Of a DNA stretch of 64,000 bases, positions 11,004 through 20,078 are shown piece by piece. The DNA lies in the NCBI GenBank assembly GCA_936936565.1, contig CAKZIX010000124.1, positions 16,506-80,505 of the forward strand, written 5' to 3'. Under the pieces are notes generated by a model. It saw only the letters and a program-made list of their open reading frames with translations, searched no databases and was not told the origin of the DNA. Numbering within the stretch: position 1 is the stretch's first letter; every line of letters starts with the position of its first letter. The DNA is from an uncultured Nocardiaceae bacterium (lineage in GTDB: Bacteria > Actinomycetota > Actinomycetes > Mycobacteriales > Mycobacteriaceae). The position numbers and the translations under genes were made by a program.

Positions 11004-12380
11004 ATGTCTTATACTGCATCTTCTTCCACCATTTCTCCACGACGTTCCCCGGCTACTTCAACTGTTCCTACTATTGCTTCTGGTTCGCTATCTGGCAGTG
11101 CTGTACGGAAAACTTCTACTGGCCTGCGCCGACAGAACACTTCACAGAGCACTTCGCGGAGTACTTCGATTACTCCTCGCCCTTGGGTACCTGCTAGTGC
11201 TGGCTACATCATCAGTCCGCATCTCCAGCTGGGGGAGGGAACCGCTGCCCGTATTTTTCATCTTGCGCACACTGAAGAACCACTCCAGCGTGACCGTGCC
11301 GCAGCACTTACTGGTGTAAGCCGAGCAACTGTTAATCGCAGTGTCATTTCTCTTCTAGAGGCAGAATTACTAGAAGAGAGAGAAGATCTTACAGAATTGG
11401 GAGCTGTTGGTCGGCCAGCTCTTCCCGTCACAGTACGGACAGATACGTACGCTGTATTAGGTATTTATATTGGTCGGTGGACGTCGTCCGTCACACTTCA
11501 TGATTTGCATGGAAAAATTCTTGGCGGAAAATATCTCCATCAGGGAATCGCTACTGTGGAAGCTCCCGGATCACTTCTATCGGATCTAGAGGAAGCGGCA
11601 CTCTATGTACTGGGATACCGCGATAACCGTACCGTTATATGGGCGGGAGTCGCAGCAGAAGCGGTGGTAAGCGACGACGGTATCGTAAATGACAGCAGTG
11701 CTGGATGGCATGATATTGCCGTAGGCCAGTATTTTGCGGCTGGTCTGGGATTACCTATCTCGCTTGCATCCCATGTGGAGGCAATGAGCGCCGCCGAATT
11801 ATGGAATACGTCAGTAGACGACGTAGCATCCTCCACCCTTTATATATATGCTCGAGAAACGCTCGGTATTGGCCAGACTTACAATAGCCAAGTTCATCAC
11901 AGTGCGACGGGTTCTGGTACGTTTGAGCACCTGACAGCTGGTCCCACTACACTCCTTGATCCTACAGGTGAAGGCACGGTGGGAAGTGCAGTTAAAGATT
12001 CTGCGATAGTCGCAGCAGCACGTGCTGCCGGAATTCCTGTTGAGACTGTTCCGCAATTGGTAGCGATAGCAGGGGATAGTAACAGTAAAGCGCAAACAGA
12101 GGCGAAAACAATTCTGCGGGAACGAGCTGTCGTTCTAGGGGAGGCTGTTAGCTCCCTTGTCGGTCTTTTCAACCCCACTCGAGTGGTATTGGGGGGACAG
12201 GCTTTTACCGACTATCCAGACACCCTTAATCTGATTGCGTCACTTATTCACCAAAACAGCACAGATGTGGATATTCGCGTAACAGCTGCACGTGGACGGG
12301 TTCAACAACAAGCAGCTGCAGCAGTAGCAATTACTGCCGTCGCCTACGACCCACTGCATGCGGTAGAGGGAGCACGCTAA
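11004..12380 (+). CDS. ROK-family transcriptional regulator
   Basis: The 458-residue protein has a Ser/Thr/Arg-rich, probably disordered N-terminus of about 65 residues. A winged helix-turn-helix follows (ARIFHLAHTEEPLQRDRAAALTGVSRATVNRSVISLLEAELLEE, about 80-130, then the VGRPALP hinge typical of NagC/XylR proteins). The rest is a ROK-type sugar-kinase fold (YAVLGIYIGRWTSSVTLHD; VVLGGQAF near the end). The ROK zinc motif CxCGxxGC is absent and the sugar-binding region is poorly conserved, so I infer a regulator rather than a kinase; the ligand is unknown. It lies between pyk and polA and is followed by a tRNA on the opposite strand. The N-terminal 60 residues may be over-called. Confidence 0.72.
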   Translation: MSYTASSSTISPRRSPATSTVPTIASGSLSGSAVRKTSTGLRRQNTSQSTSRSTSITPRPWVPASAGYIISPHLQLGEGTAARIFHLAHTEEPLQRDRAAALTGVSRATVNRSVISLLEAELLEEREDLTELGAVGRPALPVTVRTDTYAVLGIYIGRWTSSVTLHDLHGKILGGKYLHQGIATVEAPGSLLSDLEEAALYVLGYRDNRTVIWAGVAAEAVVSDDGIVNDSSAGWHDIAVGQYFAAGLGLPISLASHVEAMSAAELWNTSVDDVASSTLYIYARETLGIGQTYNSQVHHSATGSGTFEHLTAGPTTLLDPTGEGTVGSAVKDSAIVAAARAAGIPVETVPQLVAIAGDSNSKAQTEAKTILRERAVVLGEAVSSLVGLFNPTRVVLGGQAFTDYPDTLNLIASLIHQNSTDVDIRVTAARGRVQQQAAAAVAITAVAYDPLHAVEGAR

Positions 12381-12499
12381 GAAGCGTAACGAGGAGCATA
12401 GTGAGGGACGGGAAAGAATACAGAAAGAACGTAGTGACTCCCCGTAGCAAGTAGTCAGTGGTCATCTGCGGATAGAGTAAGAAAAGGAACAAGAAAAAG

Positions 12500-12573
12500 T
12501 GCCCTCGGTGGGAGTCGAACCCACACTGGACGGGTTTTGAATCCGTTGCCTCTGCCAATTGGGCTACGAGGGC
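12500..12573 (-). tRNA. tRNA-Leu (anticodon CAA), short variable loop
   Basis: Read on the minus strand, GCCCTCG (acceptor) pairs with CGAGGGC. The D-arm is GCCCAATTGGCAGAGGC, the anticodon loop TTCAAAA gives CAA, and the T-arm is GTGGGTTCGACTCCCAC. The discriminator is A, with CTTTTT beyond it, so CCA is not encoded and a T-run may terminate transcription. CAA decodes UUG leucine, and A at the discriminator fits leucine identity. The variable loop is only about five bases, whereas tRNA-Leu normally has a long arm; the last anticodon-stem pair is an A-C mismatch. Confidence 0.88.
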
Positions 12574-12772
12574 TCACTACTGTGTGAGGAGCATCGTTGT
12601 GTTAATCCGGTGCTCTGTTCTCGACTAGTTTAGTGGACAATACTCGCGAGAGAGAAATCGGTATGTGTGGGGTAAGTGTTACCAGTATGTCAATGGACTG
12701 TTTGTAGTGGTGGGAGGTAGAAAAGCGGACGTATCTTTCCTAGAGCGTGGAGAGATTGTCTAAGCTGGAGGA

Positions 12773-15478
12773 GTGACTGTAGAAGATACTGCTAATCGTC
12801 CTGTTGTTCTCCTTCTTGATGGGCATTCCATCGCTTTTCGTGCTTTTTATGCACTGCCACCAGAGGGTTTCACTACAAGCGGGGGGCAGCACACGAATGC
12901 GGTTTATGGTTTCCTTTCTATGTTGTCTCACCTTGTTACAGAAGAGAAGCCAGATTACATTGTGGCTGCTTTTGATGAGGGGAGTGGAACTTTCCGTCAT
13001 CAGGAGTATCCCGCCTATAAAGCGCAGCGAGCCGAAACTCCGGCTGAGTTTATTGGGCAGGTGGAACTTCTGCGGGAGGTTCTACATGCACTTGGTATTC
13101 CTACCGTATCGAGTAGGGAGTATGAGGCGGATGATCTTATCGCGACACTGTCGTTGACTGCGAAGAATGAGGGTATGCAGTCCTTCATCTGTACTGGTGA
13201 CCGAGACTCATTCCAGCTTATTGATGACGTCACGACGGTACTGTACCCAACGAAGGGTGTGTCGACGCTGGTGCGGTATACGCCGGAGAAGGTGAAGGAG
13301 CGCTATAACGTTACGCCGGCGCAGTATCCCGATATGGCGGCTTTGCGGGGGGATCCGTCAGATAATCTTCCGGGTGTTCCCAAGGTGGGGGAGAAGACAG
13401 CAGCTAAGTGGCTTAACCAGTATGGGTCGTTAGAAGCCATTCTTGAGAATAAAGACAATATTAAAGGCAAGGTGGGGGAGAATCTGCGTAGCCATATCGA
13501 GGATGTAGAGCGGAATGCGTACCTTACCAAGATGGTTCGGAATGTGGAGATGGATCTTTCTTTTGCTGACGCAGCCCGCTCAGCGGTCGATGAAGATTCT
13601 GTGAACGCGCTATTTGACAAGTTAGAATTCGGTACTCGTTTGCGGGAGAGAGTTTTTAAAGCATTTGCGCTTTCTTCTGGTGCAGAGACGTCGTCTTTTA
13701 CGGCACCTGAACTTGCTGTTACGGTGGCGCATATGGGGGATGTTGCATCGTGGCTGCAGAACTATGGTCGTCAGGAGGGAACCTATGGTGTGGTAGTAGC
13801 AGGTACTGAAAGTATTCTTGCGGGGGATGTGGATGCTGTCGCTATTGCCAGCCCTGCAGGTCAGCAAATGGTGTGCACCACAACGGAGTTAAATCCTGAT
13901 GATGAGGTTGCTTTGGGAGAGTGGCTTGCTGATGAGGCGATTCACAAGGCATTACATGATGCGAAGATGGCGGCGCATTGTTTAGCCGGTCGAGACTGGC
14001 ATATTGGCGGGGTGTGCTGTGATACTCTTGTCGCCTCGTACCTTATTCTTCCTGGTCAACGTAACTTTAATTTTACTGATGTGGTGGAGCGGCACATGGG
14101 TGTCACTCTTGAATCAGCTGATAAGGGACAGTTGACCCTAGTAGATGTTGCAGAAAATAACGACCGGTACTGGGAGAGTCTGGCGGAGCGAGCTGTATAT
14201 GTTCTGCTACTTGCTACGCAACTTGCACACGATCTGGAAGATTATGGGGAGACTCGGCTGTTCCATGAGATGGAGATGCCACTGGTAATGGTGCTACAGC
14301 GAATGGAACATGATGGCATTGCTGTATCTCCTCGCGCTCTGCATGATTTGGAAAAGGATTTTGCGGAGCAGGCGGCGTTGATGGAGCGAGAAGCTCATGA
14401 GTCTATTGGTGACGATACCGTCAACATTGGATCTCCTAAGCAACTGCAGACGGTCCTTTTTGATCAGTTGGGTATGTCAAAAACGAAGAAGACAAAAACT
14501 GGCCATTCCACTAACGCGGAATCGTTGGAAAAGCTTTATGTCAAGTACGGGCATCCTTTCCTGGCCGCAGTATTGGGTTATCGCGCCGCCATGAAACTGA
14601 AGACAACGGTGACAGGGCTTATTAACGCCGTTGGCGATGATGAGCGAATTCATACTACGTTTAATCAAACTATTACGACGACGGGCCGACTCTCGTCGAC
14701 GGATCCTAATCTGCAGAACATTCCCGTGCGAACTGATGACGGTAAACGTATCCGCGATGTGTTTGTAGCAGGAAAGGGGTATGAGGGGCTCCTCACTGCC
14801 GATTATTCGCAGATTGAAATGCGAGTGATGGCTCACTTATCGAAGGATGAAGGGCTTATTGAGGCATTCCGGAGGGGTGAAGATCTACATTCCTATGTGG
14901 GGTCGATAGCGTTCAACGTTCCTATCGATGAAGTAACTCCGGAGCTACGTCGTCGCACTAAGGCGATGAGTTATGGTCTTGCCTATGGGCTGTCTCCTTT
15001 CGGTTTGGCACGGCAGCTGAATATCCCTATCGCTGATGCAAAAGACTTTATGAATAACTACTTTGCTCGTTTTGGGGGAGTACGCGATTATCTCCATGAT
15101 GTGGTGGAGGAAGCCCGTAAGACGGGATATACGGAGACAATGTTCGGGCGGCGCCGTTATTTGCCGGAACTCACATCTAGTAATCGAGTTGCACGGGAAA
15201 ATGCGGAGCGGGCCGCACTGAACGCACCTATCCAGGGTACTGCGGCGGACATTATTAAGATTGCAATGCTGCATGTTGATGATGCTTTGCAGGAAGCTGG
15301 TTTACACTCCCGAGTGCTTCTGCAGGTTCATGATGAGCTTGTTTGTGAAGTTGCCCAAGGTGAGAGGGAAGAATTGGAGAAACTCGTTACCACGTGCATG
15401 GACAGTGCTGTAGAGCTTAGTGTGCCGCTGGAGGTATCAACGGGTTTTGGTACTACGTGGAATGCTGCTGCCCATTAG
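12773..15478 (+). CDS. polA: DNA polymerase I
   Basis: Pol I fills gaps and removes RNA primers. The 901-residue protein begins with the 5'-3' exonuclease domain (about 1-300: LLLDGHSIAFRAFYALP, EADDLIATLS, ICTGDRDSFQLID, GVPKVGEKTAAKWL). The middle lacks the DEDD proofreading residues, as in mycobacterial and Taq-type enzymes. The polymerase domain shows motif A LLTADYSQIEMRVMAH, motif B RRRTKAMSYGLAYGLSPFG and motif C LLQVHDELVCEV. GTG 12773 follows CTGGAGGAG closely. The gene precedes rpsA by 174 bases, the arrangement usual in Mycobacteriales. Confidence 0.97.
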   Translation: MTVEDTANRPVVLLLDGHSIAFRAFYALPPEGFTTSGGQHTNAVYGFLSMLSHLVTEEKPDYIVAAFDEGSGTFRHQEYPAYKAQRAETPAEFIGQVELLREVLHALGIPTVSSREYEADDLIATLSLTAKNEGMQSFICTGDRDSFQLIDDVTTVLYPTKGVSTLVRYTPEKVKERYNVTPAQYPDMAALRGDPSDNLPGVPKVGEKTAAKWLNQYGSLEAILENKDNIKGKVGENLRSHIEDVERNAYLTKMVRNVEMDLSFADAARSAVDEDSVNALFDKLEFGTRLRERVFKAFALSSGAETSSFTAPELAVTVAHMGDVASWLQNYGRQEGTYGVVVAGTESILAGDVDAVAIASPAGQQMVCTTTELNPDDEVALGEWLADEAIHKALHDAKMAAHCLAGRDWHIGGVCCDTLVASYLILPGQRNFNFTDVVERHMGVTLESADKGQLTLVDVAENNDRYWESLAERAVYVLLLATQLAHDLEDYGETRLFHEMEMPLVMVLQRMEHDGIAVSPRALHDLEKDFAEQAALMEREAHESIGDDTVNIGSPKQLQTVLFDQLGMSKTKKTKTGHSTNAESLEKLYVKYGHPFLAAVLGYRAAMKLKTTVTGLINAVGDDERIHTTFNQTITTTGRLSSTDPNLQNIPVRTDDGKRIRDVFVAGKGYEGLLTADYSQIEMRVMAHLSKDEGLIEAFRRGEDLHSYVGSIAFNVPIDEVTPELRRRTKAMSYGLAYGLSPFGLARQLNIPIADAKDFMNNYFARFGGVRDYLHDVVEEARKTGYTETMFGRRRYLPELTSSNRVARENAERAALNAPIQGTAADIIKIAMLHVDDALQEAGLHSRVLLQVHDELVCEVAQGEREELEKLVTTCMDSAVELSVPLEVSTGFGTTWNAAAH

Positions 15479-15652
15479 ATGAATGGTTGATTACCAGCGT
15501 TAATGTAGCTTGTTTCAGACTTTGATGAGCGGTAACATCATATGCTGTATGTGTTCCGTCCGGGGTGCAGTGTTCCATCTCGGGTTGCGGGCACACAATA
15601 AGAATCATTCACGAACACCTGATACATTCCGTAGTCCGGAGTTACCAACCCT

Positions 15653-17125
15653 ATGACCACTACTAACAACACTCAGCAGGTAGCCGTTAACGATATTGGC
15701 ACTGCTGAGGACTTCCTCGCTGCTGTTGATGCCACTATTAAATACTTCAATGATGGTGACATCGTCGAGGGCACCGTCGTCAAGATCGACCACGATGAGG
15801 TTCTTCTCGACATCGGTTACAAAACTGAAGGCGTCATCCTTTCCCGTGAGCTTTCCATCAAGCATGATGTTGATCCCAACGAAATCGTTGAAGTTGGCGA
15901 CACCATCGAGGCTCTCGTTCTCACGAAGGAAGATAAAGAAGGCCGTCTGATGCTGTCCAAGAAGCGCGCTCAGTACGAGCGTGCATGGGGCACCATTGAA
16001 GAACTCAAAGAAAAAGACGAGCCGGTCAAGGGAACCGTTATCGAGGTTGTCAAGGGTGGCCTCATCATGGATATCGGACTACGTGGCTTCCTTCCTGCTT
16101 CCCTTGTAGAGATGCGTCGCGTTCGCGACCTGCAGCCCTACGTTGGTCGAGAACTTGAAGCCAAGATCATCGAACTCGACAAGAACCGCAACAACGTTGT
16201 GCTTTCCCGTCGTGCCTTCCTTGAACAGACTCAGTCTGAGGTTCGTTCCGAATTCCTCAACCAGCTGCAGAAGGGGCAGATCCGCAAGGGTGTTGTTTCT
16301 TCCATCGTCAACTTTGGTGCCTTCGTGGACCTGGGCGGCGTAGACGGACTCGTTCACGTTTCCGAACTTTCGTGGAAGCACATCGATCACCCGTCTGAGG
16401 TTGTCGAGGTTGGCCAGGAAGTCACTGTTGAGGTCCTCGATGTTGATATGGATCGCGAACGCGTTTCCCTGTCTCTCAAGGCCACTCAGGAAGATCCTTG
16501 GCGCCAGTTCGCCCGTACCCACGCTATCGGCCAGATCGTGCCTGGCAAGGTCACCAAGCTCGTTCCGTTCGGTGCGTTCGTGCGCGTCGAAGAGGGCATC
16601 GAGGGCCTGGTGCACATCTCCGAGCTGGCCGAGCGCCACGTCGAGGTCCCGGATCAGGTCGTCAACGTCGGCGACGACGCGATGGTCAAGGTCATCGACA
16701 TCGACCTCGAGCGTCGCCGCATCTCGCTGTCGCTGAAGCAGGCCAACGAGGACTACACCGCCGAGTTCGACCCGTCGAAGTACGGCATGGCCGACAGCTA
16801 CGACGAGCAGGGCAACTACATCTACCCCGAGGGCTTCGATCCCGAGACCAGCGAATGGCTCGAGGGCTTCGACAAGCAGCGCGAGGAGTGGGAAGGCCGC
16901 TACACCGAGGCCGAGCGTCGCCACAAGATGCACACCGCGCAGATGGAGCGCATGGCGGCCGACGAGGCTGCCGAGGCTGCGGCCGGTGGCAGCAGCGCGG
17001 GCGGCAACTACTCCTCGGAAAGCACCGGGAGCACGTCGGCTTCCGACAGTGGCTCGCAGGGCGGCTCGCTCGCCAGCGACGCCCAGCTCGCGGCCCTGCG
17101 CGAGAAGCTGTCGGGCAACAACTGA
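15653..17125 (+). CDS. rpsA: 30S ribosomal protein S1 (compositionally chimeric)
   Basis: S1 binds mRNA at the small ribosomal subunit. The 490-residue product has four S1 RNA-binding domains at about 36-105, 120-190, 207-275 and 292-361 (for example RKGVVSSIVNFGAFVDLGG and PGKVTKLVPFGAFVRVEEG). An acidic segment and a Gly/Ser-rich tail follow, ending LREKLSGNN, a typical mycolata C-terminus. The protein is intact, but codon use changes abruptly near residues 282-308: upstream codons often end in T or A, while downstream ones end almost only in G or C. The left part matches the left half of the window and the right part matches the right half. The protein function is certain; whether this exact gene exists in a single organism is not. 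Confidence 0.93.
   Translation: MTTTNNTQQVAVNDIGTAEDFLAAVDATIKYFNDGDIVEGTVVKIDHDEVLLDIGYKTEGVILSRELSIKHDVDPNEIVEVGDTIEALVLTKEDKEGRLMLSKKRAQYERAWGTIEELKEKDEPVKGTVIEVVKGGLIMDIGLRGFLPASLVEMRRVRDLQPYVGRELEAKIIELDKNRNNVVLSRRAFLEQTQSEVRSEFLNQLQKGQIRKGVVSSIVNFGAFVDLGGVDGLVHVSELSWKHIDHPSEVVEVGQEVTVEVLDVDMDRERVSLSLKATQEDPWRQFARTHAIGQIVPGKVTKLVPFGAFVRVEEGIEGLVHISELAERHVEVPDQVVNVGDDAMVKVIDIDLERRRISLSLKQANEDYTAEFDPSKYGMADSYDEQGNYIYPEGFDPETSEWLEGFDKQREEWEGRYTEAERRHKMHTAQMERMAADEAAEAAAGGSSAGGNYSSESTGSTSASDSGSQGGSLASDAQLAALREKLSGNN
16500..16580. other. Composition switch point (probable chimeric junction or recombination site)
   Basis: Within rpsA, codons up to about 16570 still include GCT, CCT, GTT and GGT. 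After about 16575 nearly every codon ends in C or G, and this persists to the rRNA leader. The local DNA encodes the strongly conserved stretch between S1 domains 3 and 4, where two related genomes could share enough identity to be joined by an assembler or by recombination. No repeat, insertion sequence or tRNA lies at the point. Confidence 0.8.
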
Positions 17126-17155
17126 CACATAGCTGTCGGGCACAACCGATCAGCC

Positions 17156-17192
17156 GGAAAGGCCCCGCTCCCGTTGGGAGCGGGGCCTTTCC
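17156..17192. terminator. Bidirectional terminator between rpsA and the cyclase-family gene
   Basis: GGAAAGGCCCCGCTCCC pairs perfectly with GGGAGCGGGGCCTTTCC (17 bp) around the loop GTT. It lies between the ends of two convergent genes and can serve both. Confidence 0.9.
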
Positions 17193-17209
17193 GCGTCGTG
17201 TGGATCCGG

Positions 17210-18103
17210 TCAGCCGACGATCGCGTAGGCGCGCACTGGAAAGGTGCCGAAGCCCTCGATCAGCGGCGGTGCCGCGTGCAGCCGCGCGCCGCTGACCGGC
17301 ACTGCGGCGAGGTTCGTAAGGTGTTCCAGGACCGGGATTTTCGCGCCGAGCAAGATCGTGTGGGCGGGTCGCTCGCCGCCGGAAGCGGTGTCGTCGATGT
17401 TCACCGAGTCGATGCCGACGAGCGCGGCGCCGTGGTCGGCGAGGAACTGAGCGCCCTCGGCGTTCAGGAAGGGCGCCGGGTCGCCGTAGTGCGGTGTGTC
17501 CCAGTGCTTGTCCCAGCCGGTGTGCAGCAGGACGGCCTTGCCTGCGACGTCGACGTGGGCCAGCGCCGCCGCACCGGTGCCCCGGGCGCCGCCATCGAGT
17601 CGGACGATGCAGATCGGCACGTCGGCAACCGATTCCAGCGCGACGCCGGACAGGTCGTGGCCGTCGGCGTAGCGGTGGTAGGGACTGTCCAGGTAGGTAC
17701 CGGTGTTGCCCACCATCGAGATGTGGCCGATCTCGAATTCGGTTCCGGGCGCGTAGATTCCACGTGATTGCTCCCGGCTGACATGTGCGCTGATCGTCGG
17801 CGCGGGCAGGCCGGGGTAGGTGACGAGTCCGGCGCGGATGACACGCGACAGCTCGATGAGCCGGGCCTGTGGTGCCGCGGCTTCGACGCCGCGTGAACCA
17901 CGGTGCGGCTCTTCGACGATCGTGAAGGGGTCGAGCACGACCGTGTCGACCATGAGCAGGCCCAAGTGGCGGACCAGAAGCTGCGCGACATCGTCGGGCG
18001 TGACGTCGGGTCCCGGCACGTCGAGCCGGAAGCCTCGGGTTTGCAGGTCGCCGCCGTTGCTGAACGTGATAGCGGCATCGAATACCGCGCGATGTTCGGT
18101 CAT
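17210..18103 (-). CDS. Cyclase-family (KynB-like) protein lacking the metal-binding histidines
   Basis: From about residue 85 this 297-residue protein resembles the cyclase/kynurenine-formamidase superfamily (LIELSRVIRAGLVTYPGLPAP, VVLLHTGW-like AVLLHTGWDKHW, GIDSVNIDD, HTILLGAKIPVLEHLTNL). The family motif HxGTHxDxPxH, which binds the metal, reads NTGTYLDSPYH here, so two of three histidines are replaced. The N-terminal 75 residues are a separate unrecognised domain. The hydrolase fold is visible, but metal-dependent formamidase activity is doubtful. Start ATG 18103 is chosen over a TTG at 18118. It is convergent to rpsA and shares its terminator. Confidence 0.7.
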   Translation of the reverse strand: MTEHRAVFDAAITFSNGGDLQTRGFRLDVPGPDVTPDDVAQLLVRHLGLLMVDTVVLDPFTIVEEPHRGSRGVEAAAPQARLIELSRVIRAGLVTYPGLPAPTISAHVSREQSRGIYAPGTEFEIGHISMVGNTGTYLDSPYHRYADGHDLSGVALESVADVPICIVRLDGGARGTGAAALAHVDVAGKAVLLHTGWDKHWDTPHYGDPAPFLNAEGAQFLADHGAALVGIDSVNIDDTASGGERPAHTILLGAKIPVLEHLTNLAAVPVSGARLHAAPPLIEGFGTFPVRAYAIVG

Positions 18104-18164
18104 CGTCCGAAAATACAAGTAGCCCAGCCGAGTCGGACCGGGCTACCCGATATGGGCGATGAGC

Positions 18165-18377
18165 TCAGCTGGCCGGAGCCGGCACCCATCTGGCTGCGGC
18201 GAGCGACGGGCGCCTCCGGATCGCGGCGAAACTGTGCCGCGCAGGAACGACCAGTGCGGTGAACCAGCTGCGCCGGTGCTCCGCGAGTGCAGCCGCAACC
18301 TCGGGAATCAGGACACAGTGCATCCCGTTTTCCATGCCCAGACGGTGGCGACCCGCCTGGTGTCGATTGCTGCGCAT
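18165..18377 (-). CDS. Small hypothetical protein (70 aa)
   Basis: On the minus strand an ATG at 18377 is preceded by the near-perfect ribosome-binding site AGAGGAG, 4-5 bases away. The 70-residue product is rich in Arg, His and Ala (starts [18 protein letters not shown], ends RWVPAPAS) and has no recognised domain, signal peptide or membrane segment. It lies between the cyclase-family gene and coaE, in a 395-base stretch that otherwise holds nothing. The strong ribosome-binding site is the main support; codon bias is weak evidence in such G+C-rich DNA. Confidence 0.5.
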   Translation of the reverse strand: MRSNRHQAGRHRLGMENGMHCVLIPEVAAALAEHRRSWFTALVVPARHSFAAIRRRPSLAAARWVPAPAS

Positions 18378-18498
18378 CGTCTCCTCTGTTCTCTGCTGGT
18401 CTAGCTGGTTAGCCGATCCGAACGTATCCGAGCGTTTGTTATTCGTGGTGCATTTGAGGCTTGTTACGACGGCGTGTCGGAATGAGAGACTGAATCCC

Positions 18499-19416
18499 GT
18501 GCTGAGAATCGGCCTCACCGGAGGCATCGGAGCGGGAAAGTCGACCGTCGCGAAATCCCTTGTCGGGCATGGCGCGGTGCTGGTGGATTCCGACGTGATC
18601 GCGCGTGAGGTGGTGGCGCCGGGTACGCCCGGGCTGGCCGCGCTGGTGGCGGCGTTCGGTACCGGCATCGTGGCGCCCGACGGCGCGCTGGACCGTCCGG
18701 CGTTGGCTGCCAAGGCGTTTGCCGACGATGCGGCCAGGGCCACGCTGAACGGCATCGTACATCCGTTGGTGGGCCGGCGAACTGCCGAACTCATTGCCGC
18801 GGCACCGCCGAACGGCATTGTCGTACAAGACATTCCACTGCTCGTCGAGAACGGCCTGGCGCCGCTTTTTCAGCTGGTGCTCGTCGTGTGGGCAGATCCG
18901 GAGGATCGCGTGCAGCGGCTGGTGCGGCGGGGCCTCACCGAGGCGGATGCGCGGGCGCGCATCGCGGCCCAGGCCACCGACGAGCAGCGGCGCGCGGTCG
19001 CCGATGTATGGCTCGACAACAGCGGGGCGCCCGGCGCCATGGATCCGGAAGTCGACCGACTGTGGCATGAACGTTTGATGCCCTTTGCGCGCAACATCGA
19101 AACCGGCACCGCGGTAACTGCTTCCGACGCGGTCGTCGCCGCCGACCCGCAGTGGGCCACGCAGGCGCAGCGGCTGGTCGCGCGGCTGCGGGTGGTCTGC
19201 GGCGCGAACGCGACCGCGATCACGCACGTCGGGCCGACGGCGGTGCCGCAGCCGGCCGTCGACCGGATCGATCTCGACATCGCCGCCACCGACCCGGCGG
19301 CTTTGACCGAACCGTTGACGAGCGCCGGCTTTCCGCCGGTCGGTACCGGCGTGTTCGGCAACGCCGACCCGGCGCGCCCGGTCGCGATCACGGTGCGTGC
19401 GGTCAGCGCCAGTTGA
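18499..19416 (+). CDS. coaE: Dephospho-CoA kinase with truncated GrpB-like C-terminus
   Basis: CoaE phosphorylates dephospho-CoA in the last step of coenzyme A synthesis. The kinase domain (about 1-200) has the P-loop [32 protein letters not shown] and [24 protein letters not shown]. Residues about 235-305 ([22 protein letters not shown]) match the start of the UPF0157/GrpB domain that is fused to CoaE in mycobacteria. Here the domain stops after about 70 residues, so the 305-residue protein is shorter than the mycobacterial fusion, which I recall as about 400. Start GTG 18499 is chosen because the family N-terminus LRIGLTGG begins there. Its end overlaps the convergent DUF402 gene by 14 bases. 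Confidence 0.92.
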   Translation: MLRIGLTGGIGAGKSTVAKSLVGHGAVLVDSDVIAREVVAPGTPGLAALVAAFGTGIVAPDGALDRPALAAKAFADDAARATLNGIVHPLVGRRTAELIAAAPPNGIVVQDIPLLVENGLAPLFQLVLVVWADPEDRVQRLVRRGLTEADARARIAAQATDEQRRAVADVWLDNSGAPGAMDPEVDRLWHERLMPFARNIETGTAVTASDAVVAADPQWATQAQRLVARLRVVCGANATAITHVGPTAVPQPAVDRIDLDIAATDPAALTEPLTSAGFPPVGTGVFGNADPARPVAITVRAVSAS

Positions 19417-19930
19417 TCAACATGCCCTGGGAGGCCAGCCAGCCTTCCAGGGAGTGGCCGTGGCCGGCGATGCCGTCCACCGCGGCGACGGCCCGCTCGA
19501 TGGTTCGCTGGGCGGTGGCCGAATCGATGTAGCCGGCCGCGTGTGCGGCCAGCAACTCGTCGACGTCGAGTAGTTCGACTTCGCGACCGGTGCGCACCAC
19601 GAGGTCGAGGTAGTGATCGACGCTGGTCCACATGGCATCGCCCGGGGTCACGTCGGCGATGTCGACGTAGTAGTTCTGATCCCGTTCGTGGCCGGGGTTG
19701 TAGTGGAAGATCGTGATCCGAATTCCCAGCGTGGGGATGAGCCAGCTCTCGATGTAGTGGAACTGCTCGTGGTCGGATCGGCGGGCCATGTACAGACCCC
19801 ACTCTTCGCGGTGATAGCGGTCGACGGGCCGGACGAAGCCCTTGCGATCGGTGTTCGTGCGGGCGGCCAGGTCGAAGAACTCGACCTTCGGCCGATGTGT
19901 GGACACGGCTGCTGAGGGGGTCGCAGTCAT
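19403..19930 (-). CDS. DUF402 domain protein
   Basis: The 175-residue protein matches the DUF402 barrel family, which includes FomD and nucleoside-diphosphate phosphatases. Visible family-like segments are [61 protein letters not shown] and [19 protein letters not shown]. The Asp/Glu positions in YVDIADV and the DHYLDLVV strand are candidate metal ligands. The same gene lies next to coaE in M. tuberculosis, supporting the assignment; its substrate is unknown. ATG 19930 is the only good start. It converges on coaE. Confidence 0.82.
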   Translation of the reverse strand: MTATPSAAVSTHRPKVEFFDLAARTNTDRKGFVRPVDRYHREEWGLYMARRSDHEQFHYIESWLIPTLGIRITIFHYNPGHERDQNYYVDIADVTPGDAMWTSVDHYLDLVVRTGREVELLDVDELLAAHAAGYIDSATAQRTIERAVAAVDGIAGHGHSLEGWLASQGMLINWR

Positions 19931-20078
19931 AGCCAGGAACTTACCGGGCAGTTCGGTTTCGCCGGGCGCCGAACAGCCGACGGTTTCCGAAACATTGCCC
20001 CTTCACCAGAGGCGCGCCGTCCGTTATTGTTCCGTTACTCACAGCATATGTGGGTCACGTCACATAGAACAGGAACAC

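Noticed and set aside
16079..17143. 354-residue open frame opposite rpsA
   Set aside because: Antisense shadow of a ribosomal protein gene; crosses the composition junction without any family match.
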